Under the pieces are notes generated by a model. The model ran no database searches. It was not told where the DNA came from and saw nothing but the letters and a program-made list of their open reading frames with translations. DNA of 64,000 nucleotides, taken from the NCBI GenBank assembly GCA_934699705.1, contig CAKUXD010000001.1, forward strand, positions 59,824 to 123,823. The letters run 5' to 3'. The DNA is from an uncultured Candidatus Melainabacteria bacterium (GTDB taxonomy: Bacteria; Cyanobacteriota; Vampirovibrionia; Gastranaerophilales; Gastranaerophilaceae). This document shows positions 1 through 8,360 of the stretch, piece after piece (position 1 is the first letter of the stretch; the number at the start of each line of letters is the position of its first letter). Position numbers and translations under genes: made by a program.

Positions 1-709
1 TTATAGCACCATAATCTAATAAATCCAACACATCATTCAATGTATTTTTAATATTTTTAAGTTCATTGTTTACTTCAATTCTAATTGCCTGAAACACTCT
101 TGTAGCAGGGTGAATACGGCTTTTTTGAGGTGGTACTGCTTCCTTGATTATTTGTGCTAGTTCACAGGTGGTTTTAATAGGTTTGGCATGCCTTTTGGCT
201 ATAATGGCATGTGCAATACGTTTAGAAAAATGTTCTTCTCCGTATTCGCTAAAAATTCGTACCAAATCCGCGTCATTATAGGAGTTTACGACATCGTATG
301 CGCTAAAATCAGCGTCTTTATTAAATCTCATGTCTAAAGGAGCGTCTTTTGAAAAAGAAAATCCACGTTCTTGTTTTGTAAGCTGATGGTACGAAGCGCC
401 CAAATCAAAAAGAATTCCGCCTGTTATTTTATCAATTTTTAAATCTTGTAAAACTTTCTTAATATTTGTGTATGAGTTTTTTACAATTGTTAAGTTTTTG
501 TAATCTTTTAGTCTATTTTTTGCAAAATTTATCGCATCATCATCAATATCGAAAGAAATTAATCTTCCGTTAGGCTGAATGCGTTGTAAAATAAGTTCAC
601 TATGTCCACCGCCACCAAGAGTAGCATCAACATAAATCAAACCATCTTTGCAGTTTAATGCGTCAACGGCTTCATTTTTCATTACTGTGTAGTGCTTAAA
701 TTCTTCCAT
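1..709 (-). CDS. rsmH: 16S rRNA (cytosine-1402-N4)-methyltransferase RsmH, C-terminus cut by the window edge
   Basis: The minus strand is open from the ATG at 709 to the window edge, about 236 codons of a family usually near 310. RsmH uses S-adenosylmethionine to methylate N4 of C1402 in the ribosomal P site. The translation shows the family's opening His-Tyr-Thr-Val-Met, the SAM loop 'DATLGGGGHSE' near residue 29, an acidic 'FDIDDDA' strand, 'GGILFDLGASYHQL', 'GFSFSKDAPLDMRF' and 'ATRVFQAIRIEVN'. There is no Shine-Dalgarno. Instead a TAAAAT box, preceded by TG in extended -10 style, ends exactly 6 nt before the ATG, so the mRNA is probably leaderless. Identification is firm; the remaining C-terminus lies outside. 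Confidence 0.95.
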   Translation of the reverse strand, partial: MEEFKHYTVMKNEAVDALNCKDGLIYVDATLGGGGHSELILQRIQPNGRLISFDIDDDAINFAKNRLKDYKNLTIVKNSYTNIKKVLQDLKIDKITGGILFDLGASYHQLTKQERGFSFSKDAPLDMRFNKDADFSAYDVVNSYNDADLVRIFSEYGEEHFSKRIAHAIIAKRHAKPIKTTCELAQIIKEAVPPQKSRIHPATRVFQAIRIEVNNELKNIKNTLNDVLDLLDYGAI

Positions 710-733
710 ACAAGAATTTTATCACAAAATATG

Positions 734-829
734 TCAATGTGAATTTACTAATTCATCTAAAATGCTCGGGATTATTACGCAGGCGGCGTATACAACAAAA
801 CCGAGAATGGCAATTGTAAGTGTAAACAT
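734..829 (-). CDS. 31-residue single-span membrane microprotein upstream of rsmH
   Basis: A 31-codon frame begins at ATG 829 behind a clean Shine-Dalgarno (AGGAG, 7 nt spacing) and stops at 734-736. The peptide opens MFTLTIAILGFVVYAACVII, one probable transmembrane helix, and ends with a short polar acidic tail (Asp, Glu, Asn, Ser, His). It lies 24 nt upstream of rsmH on the same strand, so it may be co-transcribed or have its own promoter; a TTGCCC...TATTAG pair lies upstream. No family is recognised. The well-spaced binding site and hydrophobic composition favour a real gene, but chance is not excluded. Confidence 0.5.
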   Translation of the reverse strand: MFTLTIAILGFVVYAACVIIPSILDELVNSH

Positions 830-861
830 ATAGGGGCTCCTGTAAATCTAATAATAATATT

Positions 862-871
862 CCACATGTGG
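862..871. promoter_or_regulatory. 10-bp palindrome in a divergent intergenic region
   Basis: CCACATGTGG is a perfect palindrome midway between the minus-strand microprotein (starts 829) and the plus-strand gene at 915. It overlaps the likely promoter of the microprotein. A repressor or activator site is an inference only. Confidence 0.3.
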
Positions 872-914
872 GCAATTTTTAAACAATCTATTTGGGTGTT
901 ATACTATTAGCAAG

Positions 915-1229
915 ATGGATAATAAACTAAATGTAATGTTTAAGAATTTATGTTGTTCAAGATGTAAATCAGATTTTGGGGAAGAATCAATTGAAGTTTT
1001 ACGTCAAGAAGAAGCTATGCTTGTAATACGTTTAAACTGCATACATTGCGGAAAAACTTTTGGGGTAGCATTTTTGGGCGTAGAAGATTTGTCAGTAAAA
1101 GATTTTGAAGAAGAAAAGACAGAGTTAAGAATGTTGGAAGATTTACCGCCAATATCAAAAGATGACGTCTTGAACGCGCATAAATTCATTAAAAATTTAG
1201 ATGAGCACTGGACAAAATATTTACCATAG
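915..1229 (+). CDS. Small zinc-ribbon-like protein of unknown function
   Basis: 104 residues. Two Cys pairs, 'CCSRC' near residue 13 and 'CIHC' near residue 42, have the spacing of a zinc ribbon. The rest is acidic and probably helical, ending in 'HWTKYLP'. The function is not recognised; a zinc-binding adaptor or nucleic-acid-binding role is only a guess. A TGTTATACT extended -10 box ends 9 nt before the ATG, so the leader would be only 2-3 nt. The gene stands alone, with rsmH divergent upstream and the hook-like genes behind their own promoter downstream. Confidence 0.75.
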   Translation: MDNKLNVMFKNLCCSRCKSDFGEESIEVLRQEEAMLVIRLNCIHCGKTFGVAFLGVEDLSVKDFEEEKTELRMLEDLPPISKDDVLNAHKFIKNLDEHWTKYLP

Positions 1230-1260
1230 TAATTAATTGTTAAGGTTTGTAACAAAGAGT

Positions 1261-1287
1261 TAAAGATATTCTGAAAATTGCCGTAAA
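1261..1287 (+). promoter_or_regulatory. Sigma-28-type promoter of the first hook-like gene
   Basis: TAAAGATA, 11 nt, then GCCGTAAA. This matches the flagellar sigma-28 (FliA) consensus TAAAGTTT-N11-GCCGATAA in sequence and exact spacing. The -10 ends 33 nt before the ATG at 1321. A similar element sits before four other genes in this window. Confidence 0.7.
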
Positions 1288-1320
1288 ATCATGATGTAAG
1301 GTAGTATAGGACATGAATTT

Positions 1321-2613
1321 ATGGGATTAGCGGCATCACAAGCAAGATTATTAACACTAACATCAAGGTTGTCTTCAATTGAATTAAGACAACAAGCTAT
1401 TGCTAACTCAAAAATTTTGTTGGCTAATGATTCAGAAGAAGTATCAAATAAATATACAAAGGCTTTGAATAACCAAACTTTAAAAATGTCAGACGGTACA
1501 AATGAAATACCTATGACTTATGACAATTTAAAATCCTTTGGTTACGATGTTAAGAGAACTGGTGATGGTTTGATGGCAGGTGAAACTTCTTATACTAAAT
1601 CTTCTGAAAAAGTCTTTTCTTCAGGGGATGTATTATCAATTCCAGTTGTACAAAAGCCAAGTCAACCGAGACCTTCTTCAACTCAACTTAATCCTCCAAT
1701 AAAAACGGTTTATGAAAATGTTGTTTTTGATTCAGTAGCAATGGCAGACTCTTTAAGTATACTTAATGGTACGAATGACTATGGGAAATGGATGACGACA
1801 AGAGGTTCGACATTGCCTTCTCAAGCATCACAATTAGCAGTTATTGCAAATAAAGTAGGTGCATTTTCTGCAAATGCATCAAAAATTAATGCCTTTAAAG
1901 CAGAAGTTTCAAAGGTTGGCATTGTGTATACAACTAAAAACAATGCTTCATATTATTCAGCAAATAACATTAATGCTTTGTACTCTAAATTCTATGATGT
2001 AAAGAGTTCTTTATCAAAAGATGTAGATACATATAATAATAGCTTACCAGCAAAAAATAAAGCCGCAAATGAAGATTATCAAAGAAAATGTCAAGCATAT
2101 GATGAAGCGGTTAATCTTAAAAAACAATGGGACGAATATGATAGTTATTTGGATAAGCTAGAAAAAGCTAAGCTTAATACTCAAGACGGCACATCTTCAG
2201 TAGGCGGAGCAGGTGGCGGAGGTGCTTCTGCAGGTGCTTCTGGAAGTGCTTCTGGAAGTGTTTCTGGAAGTTCTTCAAATCCTCAAGCGCAGGCTTTGGC
2301 TCAACAATTAAAATCAAATCCACAATTCTTAATTCAGGGTTTATTGAGCGGATATTTGACATTAGTAAAAGACGGTCAAGATGTTTCAATATCATCTGCA
2401 ACAAATATTTTAGAACAATACGATAAATCAGATGACGCAGCTGCAGAAGCAGAATACAAGGCTCAAATGGCTAAGATTAACAGAAAAGAAAAGATGTTAG
2501 ATCAACAAATGAAGAACTTAGACACAGAACATAGTGCAATGCAACAAGAAGTTGAGTCTATTAAGTCAATCATTAAAAACCATGCTGAAAAAGACTTTAA
2601 CTTATTTGGATAA
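1321..2613 (+). CDS. Hook-like coiled-coil protein, paralogue 1 (MGLAASQARLL family)
   Basis: 430 residues with no signal peptide or membrane span. Residues 1-60, starting MGLAASQARLLTLTSRL, form an amphipathic helical region. The last 90 residues form a second coiled coil ending FNLFG. The middle is low in complexity (Ser/Lys/Asn) with a Gly/Ser/Ala linker near 285-320. Helical ends that can pair around a variable middle recall flagellar hook-associated proteins (FlgK/FlgL) and other type III export substrates, but no domain hit can be claimed. Its sigma-28-type promoter supports a link to flagella or the flagellar export route. The next gene shares nearly identical ends. The function is inferred; the family membership is seen directly. 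Confidence 0.7.
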   Translation: MGLAASQARLLTLTSRLSSIELRQQAIANSKILLANDSEEVSNKYTKALNNQTLKMSDGTNEIPMTYDNLKSFGYDVKRTGDGLMAGETSYTKSSEKVFSSGDVLSIPVVQKPSQPRPSSTQLNPPIKTVYENVVFDSVAMADSLSILNGTNDYGKWMTTRGSTLPSQASQLAVIANKVGAFSANASKINAFKAEVSKVGIVYTTKNNASYYSANNINALYSKFYDVKSSLSKDVDTYNNSLPAKNKAANEDYQRKCQAYDEAVNLKKQWDEYDSYLDKLEKAKLNTQDGTSSVGGAGGGGASAGASGSASGSVSGSSSNPQAQALAQQLKSNPQFLIQGLLSGYLTLVKDGQDVSISSATNILEQYDKSDDAAAEAEYKAQMAKINRKEKMLDQQMKNLDTEHSAMQQEVESIKSIIKNHAEKDFNLFG

Positions 2614-2641
2614 AGACCTATTTACAGGTCTTTTTTTTTTA
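2612..2641 (+). terminator. Rho-independent terminator of hook-like paralogue 1
   Basis: AAAGACCT, a 6-nt loop, AGGTCTTT, then an unbroken T tract. The stem begins at the stop codon of the gene that ends at 2613. Confidence 0.9.
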
Positions 2642-2677
2642 TTGTCTGAAAAACATGTTAAGTTTTGTTAAACATGT

Positions 2678-2705
2678 TAAAGTTTTAAGCCGAAAATGCC
2701 GTAAA
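2678..2705 (+). promoter_or_regulatory. Sigma-28-type promoter of the second hook-like gene
   Basis: TAAAGTTT, 12 nt, then GCCGTAAA. The -35 is a perfect match to the sigma-28 consensus and the spacing is one base longer than usual. The -10 ends 34 nt before the ATG at 2740. The sequence from the -10 to the ATG is nearly the same as upstream of the first copy, so promoter and 5' end were duplicated together. AACATGTTAA-type repeats lie just upstream. Confidence 0.7.
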
Positions 2706-2739
2706 ACCATGATGTAGGTAGTATATAGGACATGAATTT

Positions 2740-4041
2740 ATGGGATTAGCGGCATCACAAGCAAGATTATTAACACTAACATCAAGGTTGTCTTCAATTG
2801 AATTAAGACAACAAGCTATTGCTAATTCAAAAATTTTGTTGGCTAATGATTCAGAAGAAGTATCAAATAAATATACAAAAGCATTGAATAACCAAACTTT
2901 AAAAATGTCAGATGGTACAAATGAACTTGCTATGAACTATTCAAATCTTAAGTCTTTTGGTTATGATGTCAGAAGAACTGGCGACGGTGTCATGGCACAA
3001 AGTGGCAAATATTCAGGCACAGTTCTTGCGAAACCAACTTGTAAGCGCCCAGAAGAAATTGAAAAACCTGCAATATTAGAAAAACCTTTGGGTACTAAAA
3101 CCACAACAACTGAGGGTTCTGGTGAAGTAAAAGGTATATTTGATTATGTATATGACACAATTGATGCTGTTAGAAATATTAATTACTGGAAAACTGATAG
3201 TGGCAAATCGATTGATGTTCAAGGTATGACGGCTGTAGAGAAAAAAGCTGCGGGGGTTACTACGACAGATTATTGGTCAAGTATTAAAAAGAAAAAAGAA
3301 GATTGGAATTCAAAAGTTGTCCCTGCGTTTGATAGAGCGATTGCTCAGTTACAGTCAGCAGGTAGAAATGATTTGGCTGAAAAATTGACATATCAAAAAA
3401 CAAGTAAAACGCAATTCATAAGTGAAGAGCGTAGTGAACCAAAAAGTACTTACGATTCAGGTATGAGTTCATACAATGCGATAAACCGACACATGACAGT
3501 TTGTACAAATGCGATGTTTAATTCGAAAGACGAATACAACTCTGTAACTATTTCTGCAAATGACGGTTCAACAATAACAGAAGCGGTTTACACTCCAGAA
3601 CAACAGACTATTTATAATAATTGGGTGAAAGAAGTTCATCAAGCTGAAAAAGAATGGACTGCTTATGATAATTATGTAAAAGCAAGTTCAGAAGCAACAG
3701 GTGTGTCTGGTTCTTCGGTTGATTTGTATAATCAATTGAGTAGCAATCCACAATTCTTAATTCAGGGTTTATTGAGCGGATACTTGACGTTAGTAAAAGA
3801 CGGTCAAGATGTTTCAATATCATCAGCAACGAATATTTTAGAACAATACGATAAATCAGATGACGCGGCGGCAGAAGCAGAATATAATGCTCAAATGGCT
3901 AAGATTAACAGAAAAGAAAAAATATTAGACCAACAAATGAAGAATTTAGATACAGAACATAGTGCAATGCAACAAGAGGTTGAGTCTATTAAATCAATCA
4001 TTAAAGACCATGCTGAAAAAGACTTTAACTTGTTTGGATAG
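2740..4041 (+). CDS. Hook-like coiled-coil protein, paralogue 2 (MGLAASQARLL family)
   Basis: 433 residues. The first 62 codons differ from the upstream paralogue by about four silent bases. The last 90 or so residues are also nearly identical ('FLIQGLLSGYLTLVKDG' to FNLFG). The central 240 residues are unrelated: Lys/Glu-rich, with a 'YDYV'-type aromatic stretch and no repeats. Conserved ends joined to an exchanged middle indicate gene conversion or cassette exchange between paralogues. Function is as for paralogue 1: probably an exported coiled-coil protein of a flagellum-like or type III route, by inference. It ends 5 nt from the convergent secreted-protein gene and no clear terminator separates them. 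Confidence 0.7.
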   Translation: MGLAASQARLLTLTSRLSSIELRQQAIANSKILLANDSEEVSNKYTKALNNQTLKMSDGTNELAMNYSNLKSFGYDVRRTGDGVMAQSGKYSGTVLAKPTCKRPEEIEKPAILEKPLGTKTTTTEGSGEVKGIFDYVYDTIDAVRNINYWKTDSGKSIDVQGMTAVEKKAAGVTTTDYWSSIKKKKEDWNSKVVPAFDRAIAQLQSAGRNDLAEKLTYQKTSKTQFISEERSEPKSTYDSGMSSYNAINRHMTVCTNAMFNSKDEYNSVTISANDGSTITEAVYTPEQQTIYNNWVKEVHQAEKEWTAYDNYVKASSEATGVSGSSVDLYNQLSSNPQFLIQGLLSGYLTLVKDGQDVSISSATNILEQYDKSDDAAAEAEYNAQMAKINRKEKILDQQMKNLDTEHSAMQQEVESIKSIIKDHAEKDFNLFG

Positions 4042-4046
4042 TGAGG

Positions 4047-4679
4047 TTACTCAACATCTTTCATAAGCATTATTGTTTGTTGTAACTCTTTCCATAAGTA
4101 TTCTAGTTGTTCATTTACGTATTGAGGTGTATACATATAGCCTTCTGTCTGATATGGAAGATAGGCACTATAAACTTTTGCCTCGTTTCTGACTGAAACA
4201 ATTGCGCGAGCTCTGTTTGCGACTGTTATTAATGCGTCATAAGCAGGATAAAATCTTTCAGGCGCATCTATGTATTTTTTGCGTAAATACTCAACATCAT
4301 CATATAGATAATTTGAACGTGCTGCAAAAAGTTGTTCGTCTTCTTTATTTTCAATAGAATTTATAAGGTTTTCTACGACAGGGATTAACTTATTGATATC
4401 GTTTGCAAATTCAGAAATTTTTTCTTTCTTTAAAATTACATTTACGTAAGACGGGTTATCTCGAGGAACTGGTTTGTACCCTTTTGAAACGTTAAACGCG
4501 TCAATTGATTTGAATTGTGGTTTTGCTTTCTGTGGAATATATTTTTGAAAGCGCTCTGTAACATCTGGTAATTCGCCCTTGTAACCTTTGATTTCTTCGC
4601 CAGTTGACGCGTCAATTACGCAGTACCCTGCGTTTGCGGTTAGTATAAAAATTATTAAAAATAAAATAAACTTTTTCAT
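4047..4679 (-). CDS. Secreted or periplasmic protein of unknown function
   Basis: 210 residues. A typical signal peptide (MKKFILFLIIFILTANAGYC) has a possible cleavage near Ala-Gly-Tyr-Cys. The Cys there is not in a standard lipobox, so a lipoprotein is possible but unproven. The mature part is charged and helical, with many Tyr residues and an amphipathic C-terminal segment. No family is recognised. The start is fixed by a TATAAT box ending exactly 6 nt upstream, the leaderless arrangement. The divergent neighbour at 4746 has the mirror-image layout. Confidence 0.7.
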   Translation of the reverse strand: MKKFILFLIIFILTANAGYCVIDASTGEEIKGYKGELPDVTERFQKYIPQKAKPQFKSIDAFNVSKGYKPVPRDNPSYVNVILKKEKISEFANDINKLIPVVENLINSIENKEDEQLFAARSNYLYDDVEYLRKKYIDAPERFYPAYDALITVANRARAIVSVRNEAKVYSAYLPYQTEGYMYTPQYVNEQLEYLWKELQQTIMLMKDVE

Positions 4680-4685
4680 ATTTAT

Positions 4686-4739
4686 ATTATACTTAACTTT
4701 TGTAAAAAATCACACATTAAACGAATTATTTATTATAAT
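4686..4739. promoter_or_regulatory. Divergent pair of leaderless promoters
   Basis: TATAAT on the minus strand (4691-4686) and TATAAT on the plus strand (4734-4739) each end 6 nt before their start codons (4679 and 4746). With transcription starting about 7 nt after a -10 box, both mRNAs would begin at the A of the ATG. Neither gene has a Shine-Dalgarno. Confidence 0.65.
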
Positions 4740-4745
4740 AATGTT

Positions 4746-6071
4746 ATGAAAATTTGTGTGATACCCATAGATAATAGACCTGTTTGTTATAACTTATTTA
4801 AGGATATAACTGCAATTGATGAAAGTTTGACGCTATTTATTCCTGATAGAAAACTGTTAGGTGATTTGACGAAAAATGCAGATGTTGAAGGTATTTTAGG
4901 TTGGTTAAAAGAAATTCCGAAAACTGACGCAATAATTTTATCACTTGATACGATAGCTTATGGCGGTTTAATTCCTTCAAGAAGAAGTCCTGAAAATTTT
5001 GAACAGATTAAAAACAGAATTGAAAAATTGAAAAATATTTTAGTAGAAAAACAGGCGAAGATTTATGCTTTTTCAAGTATAATGAGGATTTCTAATAATA
5101 ATATTAATCAAGAAGAAAAAGAATATTGGAATAAATATGGTACAAAAATTTTTGATTATTCTTACCAAACTCACAAACTAGGTTGCGAAAGTTGTATTGA
5201 AAGATTAATTCCAGACGCAATTTTAGACGATTATTTAGCCACAAGAAAACGAAATTTTGAGATAAATAAATTATACTTAGAATGGCAAAAATCAGGCTTG
5301 TTTAATACGTTAATTTTTTCAAAAGATGACTGTGCAGAATATGGGTTTAACGTTCAAGAGGCGCAGGCATTAGAAAAATTAGGTGGTTTTACGAAAACTG
5401 GAGCAGATGAAATCCCTTTAACTCTCTTTGCAAGAGCTTTAGATGGTGAAATGAAGGTTAATGTTGAGTTTATAGAACCTGAATATAAAAATTTGATTTC
5501 AAATTACGAAGATGTTTCTATTGAAAAATCTGTTTTAGGGCAGTTATCACTGGCGAATATCGAGGTTACGGATAAAGAAAACGCAGATATAACGCTTGTT
5601 GTGAATAATTTTAAAGAACAACAAGGTGAAATAGTTATGAAACGCCCAACAGAACCGTTTAGTGGAAGTTTTGAAATTCCACATAATTGCATGATTGCTG
5701 ACGTTAGATATGCTAATGGCGCAGATAATGCCTTTGTTGACAAATTTATAAATTCAAAAATGAGAAATGATTTTTACGGGTATTCGGCTTGGAATACTAG
5801 CGCAAATTCTTTAGGTAGCTTGATTTGTGGAGCAAAAGTTAAGTTTTTAGCAAAAAAATATAATGAAAATGCGTTTAAAAAATTGCAAACAATTAGATTT
5901 CTTGATGATTGGGCTTATCAAGCGAATGTTCGCCAAATTTTAACAGATCCTCAAAAACCTGATATGAAAGAATTTGAAAATAAAATTTCTAATTTTGTAG
6001 GATTAGATTTTCAGGCAGAGTATAGTTTTCCTTGGAAAAGATTGTTTGAAATTGAGGTTAATTTAAAATGA
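4746..6071 (+). CDS. DUF4127 family protein
   Basis: 441 residues over the full family length. The opening 'MKICVIPIDNRPVCYN', followed by 'ILSLDTIAYGGLIPSRR', 'FSSIMRISNNN' and the C-terminal 'RFLDDWAYQANVRQ', is characteristic of DUF4127, a cytoplasmic family of unknown biochemical function found in Firmicutes and relatives. The stop codon overlaps the start of mntP (ATGA), so the two are translationally coupled. Whether that implies a link to metal homeostasis is unknown. The start follows a TATAAT box by 6 nt and has no Shine-Dalgarno. Confidence 0.85.
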   Translation: MKICVIPIDNRPVCYNLFKDITAIDESLTLFIPDRKLLGDLTKNADVEGILGWLKEIPKTDAIILSLDTIAYGGLIPSRRSPENFEQIKNRIEKLKNILVEKQAKIYAFSSIMRISNNNINQEEKEYWNKYGTKIFDYSYQTHKLGCESCIERLIPDAILDDYLATRKRNFEINKLYLEWQKSGLFNTLIFSKDDCAEYGFNVQEAQALEKLGGFTKTGADEIPLTLFARALDGEMKVNVEFIEPEYKNLISNYEDVSIEKSVLGQLSLANIEVTDKENADITLVVNNFKEQQGEIVMKRPTEPFSGSFEIPHNCMIADVRYANGADNAFVDKFINSKMRNDFYGYSAWNTSANSLGSLICGAKVKFLAKKYNENAFKKLQTIRFLDDWAYQANVRQILTDPQKPDMKEFENKISNFVGLDFQAEYSFPWKRLFEIEVNLK

Positions 6072-6607
6072 CATTGGCTGGTATAATTTTATTAGCAATA
6101 GCCTTATCAATAGATGCTTGCGCAGTTTCCTTCGCACATGGTTTGATAATGCATGAAAATAGAGTAAAAAATGCTTTATTTTTGGCGGTTTTTACAGGCA
6201 TGGCACAAGCATTAATGCCGTTAATAGGGTATTTTATAACTCAACCTTTTTATAAAACAATAGAACCTGTCGGAAAATGGATTGTCTTTTCTATTTTCTT
6301 GTATTTGGGTATAAAAATTATTCAAGAAGCGTTTGAGAAGGATAAGGAAGTTCCGCTGTGTTTGTCTATTTCGTGCTTATTTATGATTGCTATTGCGACA
6401 AGTATTGACGCACTCGCAGCAGGTGTAACTCTTGCTTTAACTTCTTCAAAGATATTCTTTTCTGCAATTATTATTGGTTGTACGACTTTTATATTCTCGC
6501 TTTTTGGCTTTACAAGCGGGTGCTTTTTGAAAAAATTCCCAACGATGTATTTAGAGATTTTCGCAGGAATAATTCTTATTTTACTAGCTTTAAAATCAAT
6601 ATTATAA
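6068..6607 (+). CDS. mntP: Manganese efflux pump MntP
   Basis: 179 residues with six predicted membrane helices arranged as two homologous halves. Each half carries the family signature: 'ALSIDACAVSFAHG' near residue 13 and 'ATSIDALAAGVTL' near residue 110. The paired Asp residues are the ones implicated in Mn2+ export in MntP. The length is normal. The start overlaps the end of the DUF4127 gene by 4 nt. No yybP-ykoY Mn riboswitch is visible upstream, so any metal response would act elsewhere. Confidence 0.92.
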   Translation: MTLAGIILLAIALSIDACAVSFAHGLIMHENRVKNALFLAVFTGMAQALMPLIGYFITQPFYKTIEPVGKWIVFSIFLYLGIKIIQEAFEKDKEVPLCLSISCLFMIAIATSIDALAAGVTLALTSSKIFFSAIIIGCTTFIFSLFGFTSGCFLKKFPTMYLEIFAGIILILLALKSIL

Positions 6608-6645
6608 AAAATATTATAATATCTTTGTAAAGTATCTTAGGACAA

Positions 6646-6673
6646 TTGCCTTTTTGAAAAATTCCGTTATTAT
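6646..6673 (+). promoter_or_regulatory. Promoter of the DnaJ-type gene, leaderless geometry
   Basis: TTGCCT, 16 nt, TATTAT, then 6 nt to the ATG at 6680. There is no Shine-Dalgarno. No CIRCE or other heat-shock element was seen. Confidence 0.55.
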
Positions 6674-6679
6674 GTAAAT

Positions 6680-7717
6680 ATGTCTAAGCAACATAAGAAT
6701 TATTATGAAATATTGGGGATAAGTTCAGACGCTACTGCTGATGAGGTTAAATCAGCATATCGTAAACTTGCAAGAAAATATCACCCAGATGTTGCAGGAG
6801 CAGATGGTGTAGAAAAATTTAAAGAAATTTCAGAAGCCTATGAAACGCTTTCTGATGATACAAAACGTAAGCGCTACGATATTTTGTGTGGAATTTTTAA
6901 TTACAATAAATCAACTTCTGACAGAACTATGCAAAAAGAGGCGCAAAAAGCATACAGACAAGCACAAAAGCAAGAAGATATTATTAAAGAGGCAAATAAA
7001 AACAAACAAAAATCTGAAAAAACTTCAAATTCTCAAGATTTTTCTGATATTTTGAACGATTTTATTGACGGATTTAAGCATCAACAAAAACAAAAAAAAG
7101 AAACCCACAGACCAGTAAATGGTGATAATATTACAACAGACGTTGTAATTACTATGTTAGAGGCTATGAGCGGAGTTTCAAAAACAGTAAATATTCTTTC
7201 AACACAAGAATGCCAAAATTGTCATGGAAGAAAATTTGCAAATGGAATGAATTGCCCTGTTTGCGACGGTTTAGGGACTATTTCTCAACATAAAAAAATT
7301 ACCGTAAAAATTCCTGCAAATGTAAAACCAAATTCAAAAATCAGAATTCCTTCAGAGGGTAATCATGGTATGTATGGCGGGAAAAATGGTGATTTGTATT
7401 TGAATGTTGTTATTGAAAATAACTCAAATTTCAAGTATGAGGATTTGAATGTTTTATTTACAATTCCAATAACTCCTCCAGAGGCTGTTTTAGGTACAAC
7501 AATTAATGTTCCGACTGCAAATGGAAATGTTTTGATGAAAATTATGCCAAAAACTAATTCTGGCCAAAAATATCGTCTTGCTGGTCAAGGACTTACAAAA
7601 AATGGCAAAACAGGTGATATGATTGTAACTGTAAATATAGAAATACCTGAAAACCTTTCTGATAAAGAGATTGAACTTTATCAGAAATTAAAGGATTTTA
7701 CAAAAGAAAAAGTTTAA
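6680..7717 (+). CDS. dnaJ: DnaJ-type Hsp40 co-chaperone with a reduced zinc finger
   Basis: 345 residues. The N-terminal J domain (residues 6-70) has the catalytic HPD motif in 'KYHPDVAG' that stimulates DnaK ATPase. A charged Lys/Gln linker follows (75-150) in place of the usual Gly/Phe region. The C-terminal substrate-binding beta domains run from about 150 to 335. Canonical DnaJ has four CxxCxGxG repeats. Here only two Cys pairs remain ('CQNCHGRK' and 'CPVCDGLG'), enough for one zinc site. It may be a second, specialised DnaJ of the organism. DnaK and GrpE are not in the window. It is convergent with the gene at 7718, with no gap. Confidence 0.88.
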   Translation: MSKQHKNYYEILGISSDATADEVKSAYRKLARKYHPDVAGADGVEKFKEISEAYETLSDDTKRKRYDILCGIFNYNKSTSDRTMQKEAQKAYRQAQKQEDIIKEANKNKQKSEKTSNSQDFSDILNDFIDGFKHQQKQKKETHRPVNGDNITTDVVITMLEAMSGVSKTVNILSTQECQNCHGRKFANGMNCPVCDGLGTISQHKKITVKIPANVKPNSKIRIPSEGNHGMYGGKNGDLYLNVVIENNSNFKYEDLNVLFTIPITPPEAVLGTTINVPTANGNVLMKIMPKTNSGQKYRLAGQGLTKNGKTGDMIVTVNIEIPENLSDKEIELYQKLKDFTKEKV

Positions 7718-8359
7718 TTATAAGTTGTGGATAGCTTTTTCATCGGTATTTTCTGTGTTTTGAACTTTTAAGTGCTCGTCTTTTTTCATACTATGTTTAC
7801 CTTTTAGCCAAAGTATAACGAAGAAAACAATGATTAGAGCAGTAACGGCAAGGATTACAAGCTCAATGTATTGTTTAATCCACTCGCCAAAAATCATTAA
7901 AACGATGCTTACTAAGAAAAATCTTCCAGCTCTGCCAAAAAAGCTGGCAACAGTGAATTTCCAAATGTTCATGCTTAAAACACCGCTTGCAATTGTGAAA
8001 ACCTTGTATGGAATAGGAGTAAAACCAGCGAAAAATACTGCGATAGAGCCATATTTATTGTAAAGTTCTTCAACTTTTTCAAACTGTTTAGGATTTTTTC
8101 TGAAAATCCAGTTAAAAACAGGTCTTCCGCCAATAAATCCGATTAAATATCCGACTATACCGCCCAAAATTGAAGCAATTGAGCAAACAAAAGCGTACCA
8201 TAAGGCTTTTTCAGGTTTTGCCAAATCCATGATTATTAATAAAAAGTCTGGTGGTGGTACAAGGAAAAAACTTTCAATGAAGGAATTTAGGGCAAGTCCT
8301 AATGTTCCAAATTGTTGAAAATATTCTATCATTGCGTGAAAATCTAATAATTCGTGCAT
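7718..8359 (-). CDS. DedA/VTT-type membrane protein, YqaA-like
   Basis: 213 residues and about five membrane helices. The core 'SFIESFFLVPPPDFLLI' and the re-entrant motif 'GFTPIPYKVFTIASGVLSM' with 'FGRAGRFF' are typical of YqaA-type VTT (SNARE-associated) proteins, relatives of DedA implicated in lipid scrambling. The C-terminus is a charged cytoplasmic tail. One base separates it from rqcP upstream on the same strand, so both are in one operon. The exact substrate cannot be told from sequence. Confidence 0.85.
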   Translation of the reverse strand: MHELLDFHAMIEYFQQFGTLGLALNSFIESFFLVPPPDFLLIIMDLAKPEKALWYAFVCSIASILGGIVGYLIGFIGGRPVFNWIFRKNPKQFEKVEELYNKYGSIAVFFAGFTPIPYKVFTIASGVLSMNIWKFTVASFFGRAGRFFLVSIVLMIFGEWIKQYIELVILAVTALIIVFFVILWLKGKHSMKKDEHLKVQNTENTDEKAIHNL

Positions 8360-8360
8360 T

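Noticed and set aside
2174..2404. Minus-strand frames over the hook-like genes, rich in His/Leu
   Set aside because: Antisense shadows of Lys/Gln-rich coding sequence; no start signals.
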